Assembly: GCA_015039365.1 (NCBI GenBank)
Contig: WION01000101.1
Location: forward strand, 62,001-126,000
Direction of reading: 5' to 3'
DNA: 64,000 bases
From: Amanita rubescens
Lineage: Eukaryota; Basidiomycota; Agaricomycetes; Agaricales; Amanitaceae
In this document: positions 54,619 through 64,000 of the stretch, piece by piece
Layout of the letters: each line of letters begins with the position of its first letter
How positions within the stretch are numbered: position 1 is the stretch's first letter
Position numbers and translations under genes: made by a program
The notes under the pieces: generated by a model
Seen by the model: only the letters and a program-made list of their open reading frames with translations
Databases searched by the model: none
What the model was told of the DNA's origin: nothing

Positions 54619-57225
54619 ATGGAACAGCCAGCGGCACCGACCTCAAGCCACCTGCCAGCAGCCACACATTTCGACGAAACATCCACTCCAGTGGGTGGCC
54701 CAATATCAGCAGGGGTGGAAAACGATGGTTATAAAGTCATATGGCAACCCGCAATAAATTTTACTAGTAACCCTACGCTAGGTTTGCAAATACTACGTAA
54801 AATCGCGTTTTTCGCCTACGTGACGGTTCCTTATATGGCAAAATAACACGTCCCTCAGTGCTACTACTACACCGTCAGCTCTTTCAACACAGCACGAAAA
54901 ATCACTACCTCGTGTCATATCGCTTTCAATTCCCTGGTCAATGCCAGCTTTTAAATGGGTGGATGAGTCATCCCAATTCACGACGTCTCTAGATGGGAAC
55001 GCAGTCCTCATCAAAAAGTACATAATAAAATGCGAAAATATTGGTACTTATGTTAATTTTTTTTTCAGAGAGATAAGTGTAGATAAGGCAGCAAGGAGGG
55101 CAAGGGGAGCGATGAGGAGTAGAAAATACCGCAAGAGTCAAAAGGAGAAGGTTGCAAATTCCCAGAAAACAAACATGCCAATGTCGTGTATGGGCAATGT
55201 TTTCCCGCATGGTTCATGCAACGGAACGATGGAATATGACAACACATATTCAGGTACCCGATTGAAATATAGTATTCACGACGGTAACACATGTTAACTC
55301 CAACGTTGAGCAGCGGCGCCAGATTCCATCTCGAACACGTTTCAAAGTACGCGCCCGTGATTAAAACTTTATTTTATGTGCTGATTGCAACGGTCGTACT
55401 TGTCTATTCCGCGGCCGCTGATGACTTAAAACTTTTACACACATAAATTTGATTTATCAACGTCCAGACGAAAAGTACCTCCCCCAATCCAATCTGTATA
55501 TGATGGATAAAGTAGATAATAACCTTGAGCATGAATCGGATAGCGAAGGTTTGTTCATTTATATGTGATCCAATTTTATTGGTTATAACCAAATATCCGC
55601 ATACCATAGACCTGGTTAATGTTCAAATGGTTGAATCCAACGACTCTACCTCACTGTCAGTCAGCAACAGGAATAACTTCTATAGAAATGTGGCAGGAGT
55701 GGAGCTTTCTCCTGATTGTCCACGTGCGATATGGCCAAATGGTGTTGAAACTATATTGCCCTACATTCTCGATGAAAATGGGATGAACAAATTGCAACAG
55801 GTGGATAAAACAGATAAAAATTATTTATTTAACAACTTAATGCATTTCTAACTCAGGATGCACAATGGGTCCTAGATATGTCAAAAAATGTTAAACTAGT
55901 CAACGACTGTCCATGGATAGTCAAGTTTAGCTCAGTGGGATTGAAGAAGTCAGAGATTGCAACGGCGGTGAGGAAACACCTGGCCCACGGAAATGTGGTC
56001 ATAATTGGCGATCTTCCAATTGAACCCGTTGAACTGAACCTGCAAAGCCTCAGAGAAGAACTGTCTTTGCTTCCCGAAAGACCTTTGTCTGTTCATGGTA
56101 TGTTTTTATATTATTCAAAAAGAAGGTCTATTCATGAAATAGATATGGTCAAGCGGGATAAAGAGCCAAGAGAACCGCATATACGTGAAAGCCTAAAGGA
56201 TTTTGTAGAAAAAATTGAACACCACGAGAAGGTCAGGTTTGTTCTTGATCTTGCCTTGCAAGAAAATCAACTACCAGATTTTATGACGTATGCCAATTGC
56301 TGGGTTTCCATTGTTGATGGTGTACTAATTTTGGTCATGCAGTCATTTGGACGATGCAACGTTGGCTTGGAACGGCCTAAAGGAAACCTATAATCCTGAC
56401 CACATCCCCTTGAACATTTCTCATGCTCGTTCTTGGGGGCTTCTTCACTATGGTGGAAGCTACACCTACCCCCACCACGATGCTTCTGGATTTGGTACTA
56501 TCGTGGTAGCAAGGTCGGGTCTAAAAATTTGGTCAGTCATGCGTCCCGAAGGCTATCAGTCCATGAAGACGCGCCTGGAGATAGATAAAGCAATCAAAGA
56601 CTTATTTGATGAGAAGGGTGACATAAAATGGGTGGAATACGCAATTTATGCTGATGCGGGGGATATTATGTATGTCTTCTTGCTTCTGTATAACAGCATT
56701 ATCTCTTACGTATTTAGTATTCAGCCGCCTGGTCAATGGCACCAGGTTTACACACCAATTAGATCAGTAACGACTGGCGGTCACTTTATCTCATATGATA
56801 CACTGCATTTGATGGAACAATCCATGCGAATTGACTTCCGGATAAAATCGCAATTGACAAATAGTGACTATGACATATATTCAACTCTGGCCATGCTCAC
56901 AATTCAGCTTCCCTTTCTCAAGAATAGATGTACGTCTGAGTTTTATGACTAAATGATTCATGGTTGAGACATTATCATAGCATTCTATTGGAAACCAATG
57001 ATGGCTCTGGCTTTAATGATTTTGCGTCCGGACAAATACACGAATAAAGAGAAATGGAAGGGAGAAGACAACTTTGGACATGCAAAGAAAATTGGAAAAC
57101 ACCTACAAAAATCTTTGCTTCTTAATCGATCACCCCCTCGAGATTATCTCTTTTTTGAGACCAGTAATTGGATGGACCCTGGGCCAGTTTTTGACATATA
57201 CACATGTCTTCAAGGGTTTCGATGA
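54619..57225 (+). CDS. JmjC-domain protein
   Basis: A plus-strand multi-exon gene. Upstream exons (54619-about 54800, 54941-about 55050, about 55070-55160) include a basic segment KAARRARGAMRSRKYRKSQK. The core begins near 55600 (FYRNVAGVELSPDCPRAIWP); an intron (about 55801-55856) leads to DAQWVLDMSKNVKLVNDCPW, IVKFSSVGLKKSEIATAVRK; then an intron ending at 56342 leads to LDDATLAWNGL, HARSWGLLHYGGSYTYPHHD, ASGFGTIVVARSGLKIWSVM; an intron (about 56669-56720) leads to QPPGQWHQVYTPIRSVTTGG, HFISYDTLH. HHD supplies HxD and WHQVY the distal histidine, the Fe(II) site of JmjC oxygenases (protein or histone demethylation or hydroxylation, nucleus). A last exon from about 56981 ends at 57225. Core exons are open; the N-terminal gene model is tentative. 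A multicopy family of such proteins is, as I recall, present in mushrooms. Confidence 0.65.
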
Positions 57226-57229
57226 TTGA

Positions 57230-58197
57230 GCTTCATGTAGTACTCATCTAGCATGCTGGACACTTCTATCATAATCCAATTGACCTCATACATGCGGTGT
57301 GTGTACAATTGAGAAAACGAAGGAGCAAACTGAAATCTGGAGACCATCCTGTCGTATCGTTCTGGTTTGGGGGCCGAAAACCCCATCATTTCCTGAACCC
57401 CAGTCTTGGTTTGCTGGCTGGTGCAGACTTCGGTTCGTCGGCCGCCGTTGTTCCTGCTTGCTTTGGACGCTTCGGCACAGGGGGAGACTCGGCGGCGGAG
57501 TGAGTGGAGAGGCAGAGTAGTAACTATATGCGTGTAAGTGCCAGCTCATAGTACCAAACTGTTACATACCGATGTCGGAGGCCATACCGTCCGTGCTGGG
57601 AACTTGAATGTGCGAGAAGATGGGCTAAGCGTCGGGCAAGGAAATCATTTGGTACGTACATCTGTGTCGATGCGAAGTGGCCCTTGAACTATCGGTTTTC
57701 TCATGATGGTGGTCCGTTGGTGCGGGCATGGTACGATGGGCAAACATAGGCAATGAGCGTGGGGAGGGGAGAAACCAGACTCCTACCCAGACTCCTACCC
57801 AGTCTCGCCGGTGCTAGCTTGACGTTATGTAAGCTTGAACGCACCAGGTCTCTGACGCCGGACTCTGATGAGGGCGGATTGCAGATTTCCTTTTATCTTT
57901 CATATCGTAATTTTGCGATTAATCGTAGTTCTAAAGCTAGCAACAAGTAACTGTTGCTGTCTTTGCAGAGGTTGCTGCCGTCACAGCGTACGATTGAATC
58001 TGGAGTTGCAGTTTCCTGCATTCTCAATTCGTTTGATCGCCGTTCCAGCATACTCAGGAGCGAATTGGCAACTTGGTCGGCCCGCAGTCATAGCGCGCAT
58101 GTTATCGTCGGAACATTTTCGGCATGAGCTTTGGCGTTCTGGCCGTTCGCTAGAACTCCATCTCCTCGTTATCTGCTCAGACTTTCCAGTCACTACT
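57230..58197. other. Intergenic with no supported gene
   Basis: Frames at 57297-57549 overlap on both strands without motifs. A small tandem CAGACTCCTACC (two to three copies) lies at 57776-57805. The promoter of the F-box-like gene should fall in the second half. Confidence 0.4.
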
Positions 58198-59191
58198 ATG
58201 TCCGTTCTGTCACTGCCATTCAATTTAAAGGAGCGTATCCTGTCTTTCTTGAGGATAGAAGACATTTGGTCGCTGCAAATGACTTGTCACTCCAATCGCG
58301 CATCGGCACAAGACTACCTGAAGAATAAATTCCATTACTATTTGGCCCAAGTACTGGACAATACTTCCGGTACGGTGTCAATTCAATCTGTTTGCAATAT
58401 GTTCATGTTTTTTACAAATTGCCAGGTGGTAGCGCTGAGATGCTAAGCCGATTTTTGGAAATCTCAGACGCCATTATTGTTGGCCCATTTTGTTGGGCTA
58501 TGATGGCTGATGAGGATGATGGGCTAAACTGGTCCTTTGACTCTCTGCAAATCATCGTTCCACGGGATTCTGCTACTCTGCTGGAGGAATGTTTCGACCG
58601 TTCAAGCGACGAATGGTCCGACCGCAACCCTTTGATCGACAATGCCCCCTCGGCATCGCTCCCAAAAGTGTTGGACTTCAACACATCAAATTTGAACCTT
58701 ACAGTCTCCCCGGGGCGCCGAAATAGAGGAGTTTTGATCTTTGTTTGCGACAGAGATAGTGTCATGAAATGTTGTGCGGAAGTGGCACCATCTACTGCCT
58801 ACGCTTCTTTTGTTATGCCATCAGCCTTGTTCTGCGCTTATCCAGACTTGACCTTCAGACAGCAGGTATCAGCCTTTTCTGTGCATATTGGACTCCAGAG
58901 TTGACATTCAGAAAACAGGCTGTTGCTATGAACCGTTTCCCATTCTCAGCGTCTCTCTATTGGCATACGCTATTCCGGTACAGAATGCATCTTACAAATG
59001 GCTTTTGGGACCAACCTTGTAACAAGTTTTGCCCTTCATTGTTTCGACGCGTCACGTCTTCTTTCGCTACCATTCCTTTCCAACAGCCCCGGGAAGATTT
59101 TATGCGTATGCTGGACATCAATAAGTGGTGGAGGATTAGAGCGGATTGTCACAACCAACATTGCCCCTTTTTTGGTTCTTATCTTGGCTAA
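58198..59191 (+). pseudogene. F-box-like protein gene interrupted by an internal duplication
   Basis: Exon 1 (58198-58369) reads MSVLSLPFNLKERILSFLRI, EDIWSLQMTCHSNR: the LP..L...IL..L...D.....TC pattern of an F-box, which binds Skp1 in SCF ubiquitin ligases. An intron 58370-58425 joins GGSAEMLSRFLEISDAIIVG. The frame stops at 58904. The expected C-terminal part continues in another frame to 59191 (LTFRKQAVAMNRFPFSASLY, WHTLFRYRMHLTNG, NKWWRIRADCHN). At the break, a roughly 48-base stretch (about 58822-58869) is repeated next to itself with a one-base loss in the second copy; this causes the frameshift. As it stands a 216-residue truncated protein would be made. The target of such an F-box protein is unknown. 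Confidence 0.6.
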
Positions 59192-59997
59192 GGCACTAGC
59201 GTTTGCTCTTACTTGATTTTTGCGCTACATAGTTTACTAGTAAGTCAATGTCATTTTGAAACATCTGACAAACATGTTTACAATCGTTATCGATACGCTG
59301 CGATGTTATATACCAACGAATACATAGCTTGAATGTCAAACCGTCGCGAGCCACCATGACCCGAGCGAGCAAGTTAAGGTAGATTTATGTAGATGCATGC
59401 TGAAAAAGGGTTGTAGATGAAGACATATTCCCAACTGTAGATCCAACTTTGGCTCTTTCGTTGGTCTACTTCCCGGATCTCATTGTAGGTGGTACTAGAT
59501 GTGTGCTGTCAGTGGATATCACGGGGCTTGCTCAGCAGAGCCGTTGTGCATCACGTCAAAAAAGACACGGATTTATTGGTCTGAGTATGGGAGACTAGAG
59601 CTCTAAGCTCTCACCCCCCTACCATAACTTCCCTTTGTTCAATACGTGTGACGGCGAACTTGGGACAGAGCGCGTGACTCGGCGCGCGACTTCTGCACGC
59701 ATCACGCATCAGCGGCGGGCTCGGCATCGCCCGCATACTCCAACAGTTATTTCACGTTTGCAGCCAAGCGGTAGGGTACAACGGATCAGGGTCAATGATT
59801 ACTCATTTTTGACGTCATCCCAAATCACTTTCAACATCTCATTAGTAATATTCTCCCTCGTGCTGTGCGCTGATGCGTAGTAGATTATAAATTTAGATCA
59901 TCAAAAGTAGGAAAAATCGAGCAGCAGACCCTCAGAAATGTCTGGGCAAAATGAATTACTTAAAGAAATTATTAATTACAAGTTGGCCGTACTAAGA

Positions 59998-60060
59998 TGG
60001 CCTCAGTCATGAAGAAGCATCGGATCCGAACTTGCCATGTGAAATGGCGGCGTGCTGATA
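59998..60060 (+). repeat. Degraded right module of the CCGAGGCC family
   Basis: GGCCTCAGTCATGAAGAAGC then ACTTGCCATGTGAAATGGCGG. It retains the start and the GCCATG...GGCGG end with an insertion between. The interval 59200-59990 has no gene that I can support. Confidence 0.35.
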
Positions 60061-60402
60061 TGATAAGCGGAGGAATGACCACCTTTGGATTTGATAACTG
60101 ATGGCTGCAAAACTTTTGAGTGAAAAAAAAAAGAATTCTCAAAGGAAAACTTTACTATCGGCCTTTTCCATTTGGGAACAGGAGGCGGAGGTTGTTTGAA
60201 TTTAGAAGGCGATGATCCAATTGATCCTGCCACTGGTGTAGTTCTTATGGGAAACCCATCTGTTATGCAGCGCCTTGATGGATTGCTATTGGTCGGATAC
60301 AATGGGACTCGGCCCACTGAGCGCTTGTATTTTTTGGTGGATTCCAACACCATTTTTTTCTTTAGCGACACCAGTGCTGGTGATGGGATACCATCTGTTA
60401 TG

Positions 60403-61023
60403 CTATTCACTATCAATTCCAGAACCAGAAATATCAACAGACAACGCTGACATTGCCAAAGGTTGGGTGACCTCCACCAAGTATTCAACTTTCTTGTGTA
60501 ATTCGTCTATAAGTGCTTCTAAATCTTTCAATCCCTTAGTTTTTTCGACTTTGGACATGGCCACATGAGTAGACAGGATAAAGACTGGACAACACATACG
60601 TACTTTGAACTTTAACATTTTCTGTTTGATATACAATCATTTCTCTAACCAAAGCTTCAGTTTTCCGTTCTTCAATCCAACTTCCGACAATCGCCTCCTC
60701 TGACAAACCCGTCTCTCTTGACGCGTTATTCACAGCGTTCGACAGGTATGAATGCCATGCTCTCAACTGCACAACGGTGGTCTCTCCAAGGTCCTCCAGG
60801 CTCGTTCCTATAGGTATCGTGGCCCTCTGTATTTATATTGCTTGGAATTTGGTGAGAGACGTACCATGACCGGTACCTTTTCCCCTCGGACCACTGTCAT
60901 GGGAGTATTCATCATTATCGGGGATGCAAGAGAGAAGCTAGAGAATGACGATTGATTTACATTTTCTGAGGCAAACTGTAGGCATACCGTGGTCTGATGC
61001 ACTGAATCAAGTGAGGAACCCAT
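60403..61023 (-). CDS. Small hypothetical protein, four exons
   Basis: Minus strand: MGSSLDSVHQTT (61023), an intron of about 22 bases or a read-through, then SSFSSFSLASPIM, TPMTVVRGEKVPVM, an intron (gtacgt...atacag, about 60866-60829), RATIPIGTSLEDLGETTVVQ, LRAWHSYLSNAVNNASRETG, LSEEAIVGSWIEERKTEALV, an intron (gtacgt...caaag, about 60602-60550) and VEKTKGLKDLEALIDELHKK, VEYLVEVTQPLAMSALSVDI ending at 60403. About 180 residues, mainly helical. The frame is preserved through two good introns, which favours a real gene. I do not recognise the family. A longer frame (60488-60003) overlaps its end and is less convincing. Confidence 0.45.
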
Positions 61024-61550
61024 CTTGAAGTTGGTTGCATCCTACTATGCGCATGCTCTTTTAAACAATCGGAATCCATTCCCTGCGGGGGAGAGGGAGT
61101 TCCAATCTTCCAACGTTCTTTTCGATGTGACGTGATAGCGGTGAATCCAGAAAAATATATTCCATCCTACTTTCATGAATTTGAAGATCCAACTGCACTA
61201 AGCAATCGACGCCTCGACCTTCGGAACCCCTTTCCGCCGAGGACCTTCTTTTGAAGTATCTGAAGTATAAAGTACATTGGTACGATCAGCATCAGGAAAA
61301 TCCCGAGTCCAGAAACGACCTATAATTAGAAGTAAATACCGGAAATTTCCCAGAATCAAGATTTCGTTCCCCCCATTTTATCGTACAGGATATTTTCGCC
61401 ACGTTTTCTGGTAATTACCGTTTTCGGTACCAGGAAATTTCCACCGGTTTTTGGGCAATTATCACTGGACATTACCGGTAAACATCATCCAATAAATTTC
61501 CTATTACTTATGCTAAGTACTAGTATTCGTACAATAGTAATAAACAACAA

Positions 61551-62058
61551 AATCACTTGGCCTGTCACATAGCCTGCCACTTCGTGCAGCATCCCCACGA
61601 TGTAGCTGATGATACCCCTGTACTTACCTATGTACAGTTTGCGACAATATATCCCCATTCGAAAAAAGGGAAAATACCACACCTGTTTAGATCAGTTTAT
61701 CTCACTATTAACGTACTTGAATAAATACATCTTGTAGAGGAGTTCTGGTTTGTGACTGTGTGGGCTCCGGCTAGCTGAGAACGTGGGGTTGGATGACTTC
61801 CATGCTAGTGCAAATGTAAGCATAGTCTGACGCTGGGTCAAAACTCATACCCTTTAGGGCGGGCGCCGCTGGATCATCGATCATTGTCGTCAGAATTCTT
61901 CGCGGTGTTCTCCATTTATGGAAGATCCATGTCCCGCGTGTAGGGCACAAAAGGCATCTCATCTCATCCTGAGGGAGTCACCGTCGGTGTTACTGTTATT
62001 ATACTCTTACCTCCCACGATGTCAAAAGTCAGACTGAGCGTTAATTAACCCACTACTG
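61551..62058 (-). repeat. Three-copy 450-bp repeat, copy 3, split by an insertion
   Basis: Matches 37003-37319 and the complement of 42197-42644 from ATCACTTGGCCTGTCACATA to TTAACCCACTACT. About 175 bases (about 61580-61757) absent from the other copies interrupt it after CCTGCCAC. Preceding sequence 61030-61550 has only scattered GGAAATTTCC and ATTACCGG words and no gene. Confidence 0.75.
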
Positions 62059-62261
62059 GAAATGGGGTTAGAGGACGTCTAACATTCAGCCTAGCGGTGC
62101 TGCATAATTGTCATTGTACATTAAGCTCAATTTTCTCTGTACGTAACAATTGTCTTGAGTTCACTGATTTTTTATCAGACAATGCGGAATTTATCTTCTG
62201 GGCACGTAGCGGGACTTGCGGCATGTGTACCGCCTTACTTGTTTATTTATCTATGTAAGGA

Positions 62262-62303
62262 GAAGTGACGAACGTGATTTATCTATATAAGGAAAAGTGA
62301 TAT
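62262..62303 (-). repeat. 34-bp tandem repeat, locus 3 (inverted)
   Basis: GTGACGAACGTGATTTATCT, ATATAAGGAAAAGTGAT is the reverse complement of the unit at 32848-32970 and 42716-42780. Confidence 0.75.
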
Positions 62304-63527
62304 GTCTGGTGGGGTGTGCCAAGCGGGGGACTGGCGGAGGAGCCTCAGCTGTCCTTATGATATATAGACAGCCTGTAATCAGTAGCATTAGATGATATAT
62401 CCACAGGGCTGACCTGCTCCATCGGTGGTGATATATCAGTCCCTGTCTGCCCGCCATTTCCCTTTTTGGCGACATCCGTGTGCTAAAAATATATCCCGCC
62501 CGACTCCCTGCCCCTCGTTGTGAAACAGATTGATTGTCCACAGCAGCAGCTGCTTGCACTGTGCGGCAAAAACATCGCATTTCTCAAATCCTATCTGTTT
62601 AGTGACTTTTGTCATCTGCTAAGTGTGAAAGCACCATCTAACCTCATCTAACCAGTTCAAGCTGTATTAGGTAGTTTAGAAGTCAAAATCTTGATCCTGA
62701 GTTCCATGTATTTCCGGAAAATGCGAATGTCACGTGATCTCGCCGAAACATCGCCCTGCCTAAATCTTGTGTTTCGCCATGAAATTATGTTCGTTAAGTG
62801 TGAAAACAATGTTTATTTAACAGTTAAAATCATCCTAGGCCACAAAAACATCGGTAGATGTTTTCTGAGTAAAAGTGAGACGAAAGTAGCTGATAGTGCT
62901 GATATCTACAATAACCATGTCATTCTCTGCTATTCCTCCTTACCCTACCGGTATCACACTTCCTGACATTTCTCAGATCGAAAGATATCACTAGTTGGGT
63001 TTTTTTCATGTATGATACATCACATTTGCATGTTTAATCCATTGTTTTCCGTTAAATGAATATTCTAGCTTAATCAAGATGTTCATATGTTTTTCGTGTG
63101 TTTTTAGCGATGAACACAGTTGGGGAAGGGCATAATGTCATCTCAATTGATACTAACATCAATCTGTAACCCTGTGGTCGCATAAAATGTGTATTTTACG
63201 GCTGCAGGGCATAAGGCATCATATGTGGTGCCATTCACAAGCTCATTTTAAACAAAAGGGATATGCTACAAATGCAGGAAAGTATGAAATAGTTTTGGTC
63301 AGAATCTGTGAGGAGTAATGAGCCAATGAAGCTGCCAGAACACCCTTTTCTAACAGAGAGATCTGGAGATCTCCAAACAAACGTATGAATTTTCTATATT
63401 TAGGTGCATACCAAATCCAGCTGCCCGCCTTGTGCATAGGCGGGCCATCATACTCGTCTGGGACTACTGTAATTACAACGAAGTGATGTATCAGAGATCA
63501 CTGTAATTACACCTGTGGATATATCAG

Positions 63528-63866
63528 TTCTGAGGCCGAAATGAAATGCGGTCTTATAATCGGCGCGTCGCGCGAGTTTCCGAGGCCTGAAAGGACGAGG
63601 TATCTTAAGCGAGCGGCTCGTTCCGAGATAGCTGAGCCCAATTAGGAAATTAGCGATCGGCGTACGCTACACGCAGCATCTTCCGACGAAGGCCCCAGCC
63701 GTACGCGAGACATCTCCCTTCACCGCGCGAGACAGATTCGCCGTGTGCCGACCACCGGGGGGACAACTAAACATAATTTATAAATTTGCAAAACAGGCTG
63801 CTATATATGAGGCTCTGTAAATAATTATGGCCTCGGACCATGCCACGCAAAGCGGTGGCCCACACC
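63528..63866 (+). repeat. Paired-module dispersed element, copy 4
   Basis: The left module (TTCTGAGGCCGAAATGAAAT, GCGGTCTTATAATCGG) is at 63528-63563, with a second bare TTCCGAGGCCTGAAAGG at 63578. The right module (GGCCTCGGACCATGCCACGC, AAAGCGGTGGCCCACACC) is at 63829-63866. The interval is GC-rich in its first half and non-coding. The region 62060-63520 before it shows only short frames with no motif. Confidence 0.55.
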
Positions 63867-64000
63867 TCTAAGTTCTGTAATGCTCCATTAAGATACCGGC
63901 ATCTTCCGAAGATCAACAAGTACAAATATCCACATCGTCGCTGAGGATGCTCAATGTGCTGCGGGTGCGGACGCTAAGCTGGGGACCGGTTCAAGAAGAG

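Noticed and set aside
60003..60488. 161-codon minus-strand frame
   Set aside because: It overlaps the last exon of the better supported small gene in another frame and has no recognisable features.

Overview
The window looks like nuclear DNA of a filamentous basidiomycete, probably a mushroom-forming agaricomycete. Genes are split by short introns (many 45-60 bases, GT...AG), and several protein families are ones I know mainly from agaricomycete genomes: a Crypton-like tyrosine recombinase, a TET/JBP-like dioxygenase, a C-terminal Zn2Cys6 factor and a SAT4-type rhodopsin-domain membrane protein. There is no operon logic, and no rRNA gene, complete tRNA or CRISPR array. No database could be searched, so family names rest on motifs read from the translations.

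Layout. 0-4.3 kb: 3' part of a TET/JBP-like 2OG-Fe(II) dioxygenase gene, then degraded sequence. 4.5-9.6 kb: an apparently intact GEN1/Yen1-type XPG nuclease gene with a perfect 36-bp palindrome upstream and a 15-bp-arm inverted repeat downstream, then a convergent unknown gene. 10-14 kb: an unknown gene of a repeated family bracketed by 34-bp direct repeats, then low-complexity DNA and a tandem duplication. 15-20 kb: a minus-strand SAP-like gene, a fragment of another unknown family and a Zn2Cys6 regulator. 20-26 kb: oligopeptide-transporter relic and two minisatellites. 26-38 kb: LINE fragment, coiled-coil gene, a 601-bp inverted-repeat element, ORC5-like relic, two rhodopsin-domain membrane genes (one broken, one nearly intact), a 516-bp MITE and inverted duplications. 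38-42 kb: two unknown genes, one on each strand. 42-46 kb: a 142-bp satellite and a dead copy of mitochondrial DNA polymerase gamma whose last exon is inverted. 46-54 kb: unknown genes, an 855-bp inverted-repeat element, a decayed DDE transposase, a Crypton-like recombinase gene and a truncated second copy of the 10-kb gene. 54-64 kb: JmjC-domain gene, F-box-like gene broken by a small tandem duplication, a small unknown gene and more repeats.

This is accessory, repeat-driven sequence in which a few coherent genes (GEN1, Crypton, JmjC, Zn2Cys6, rhodopsin-domain) sit among relics of POLG, ORC5 and OPT. The strongest unexplained signal is a dispersed pair of short modules: a left one beginning TTCCGAGGCC and often ending GGTCTTAT, and a right one beginning GGCCTCGGAC and ending near GCGGCCCA. 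They recur in the same order and orientation at four or five places and look like the two ends of an undescribed non-autonomous element or small transcription unit.
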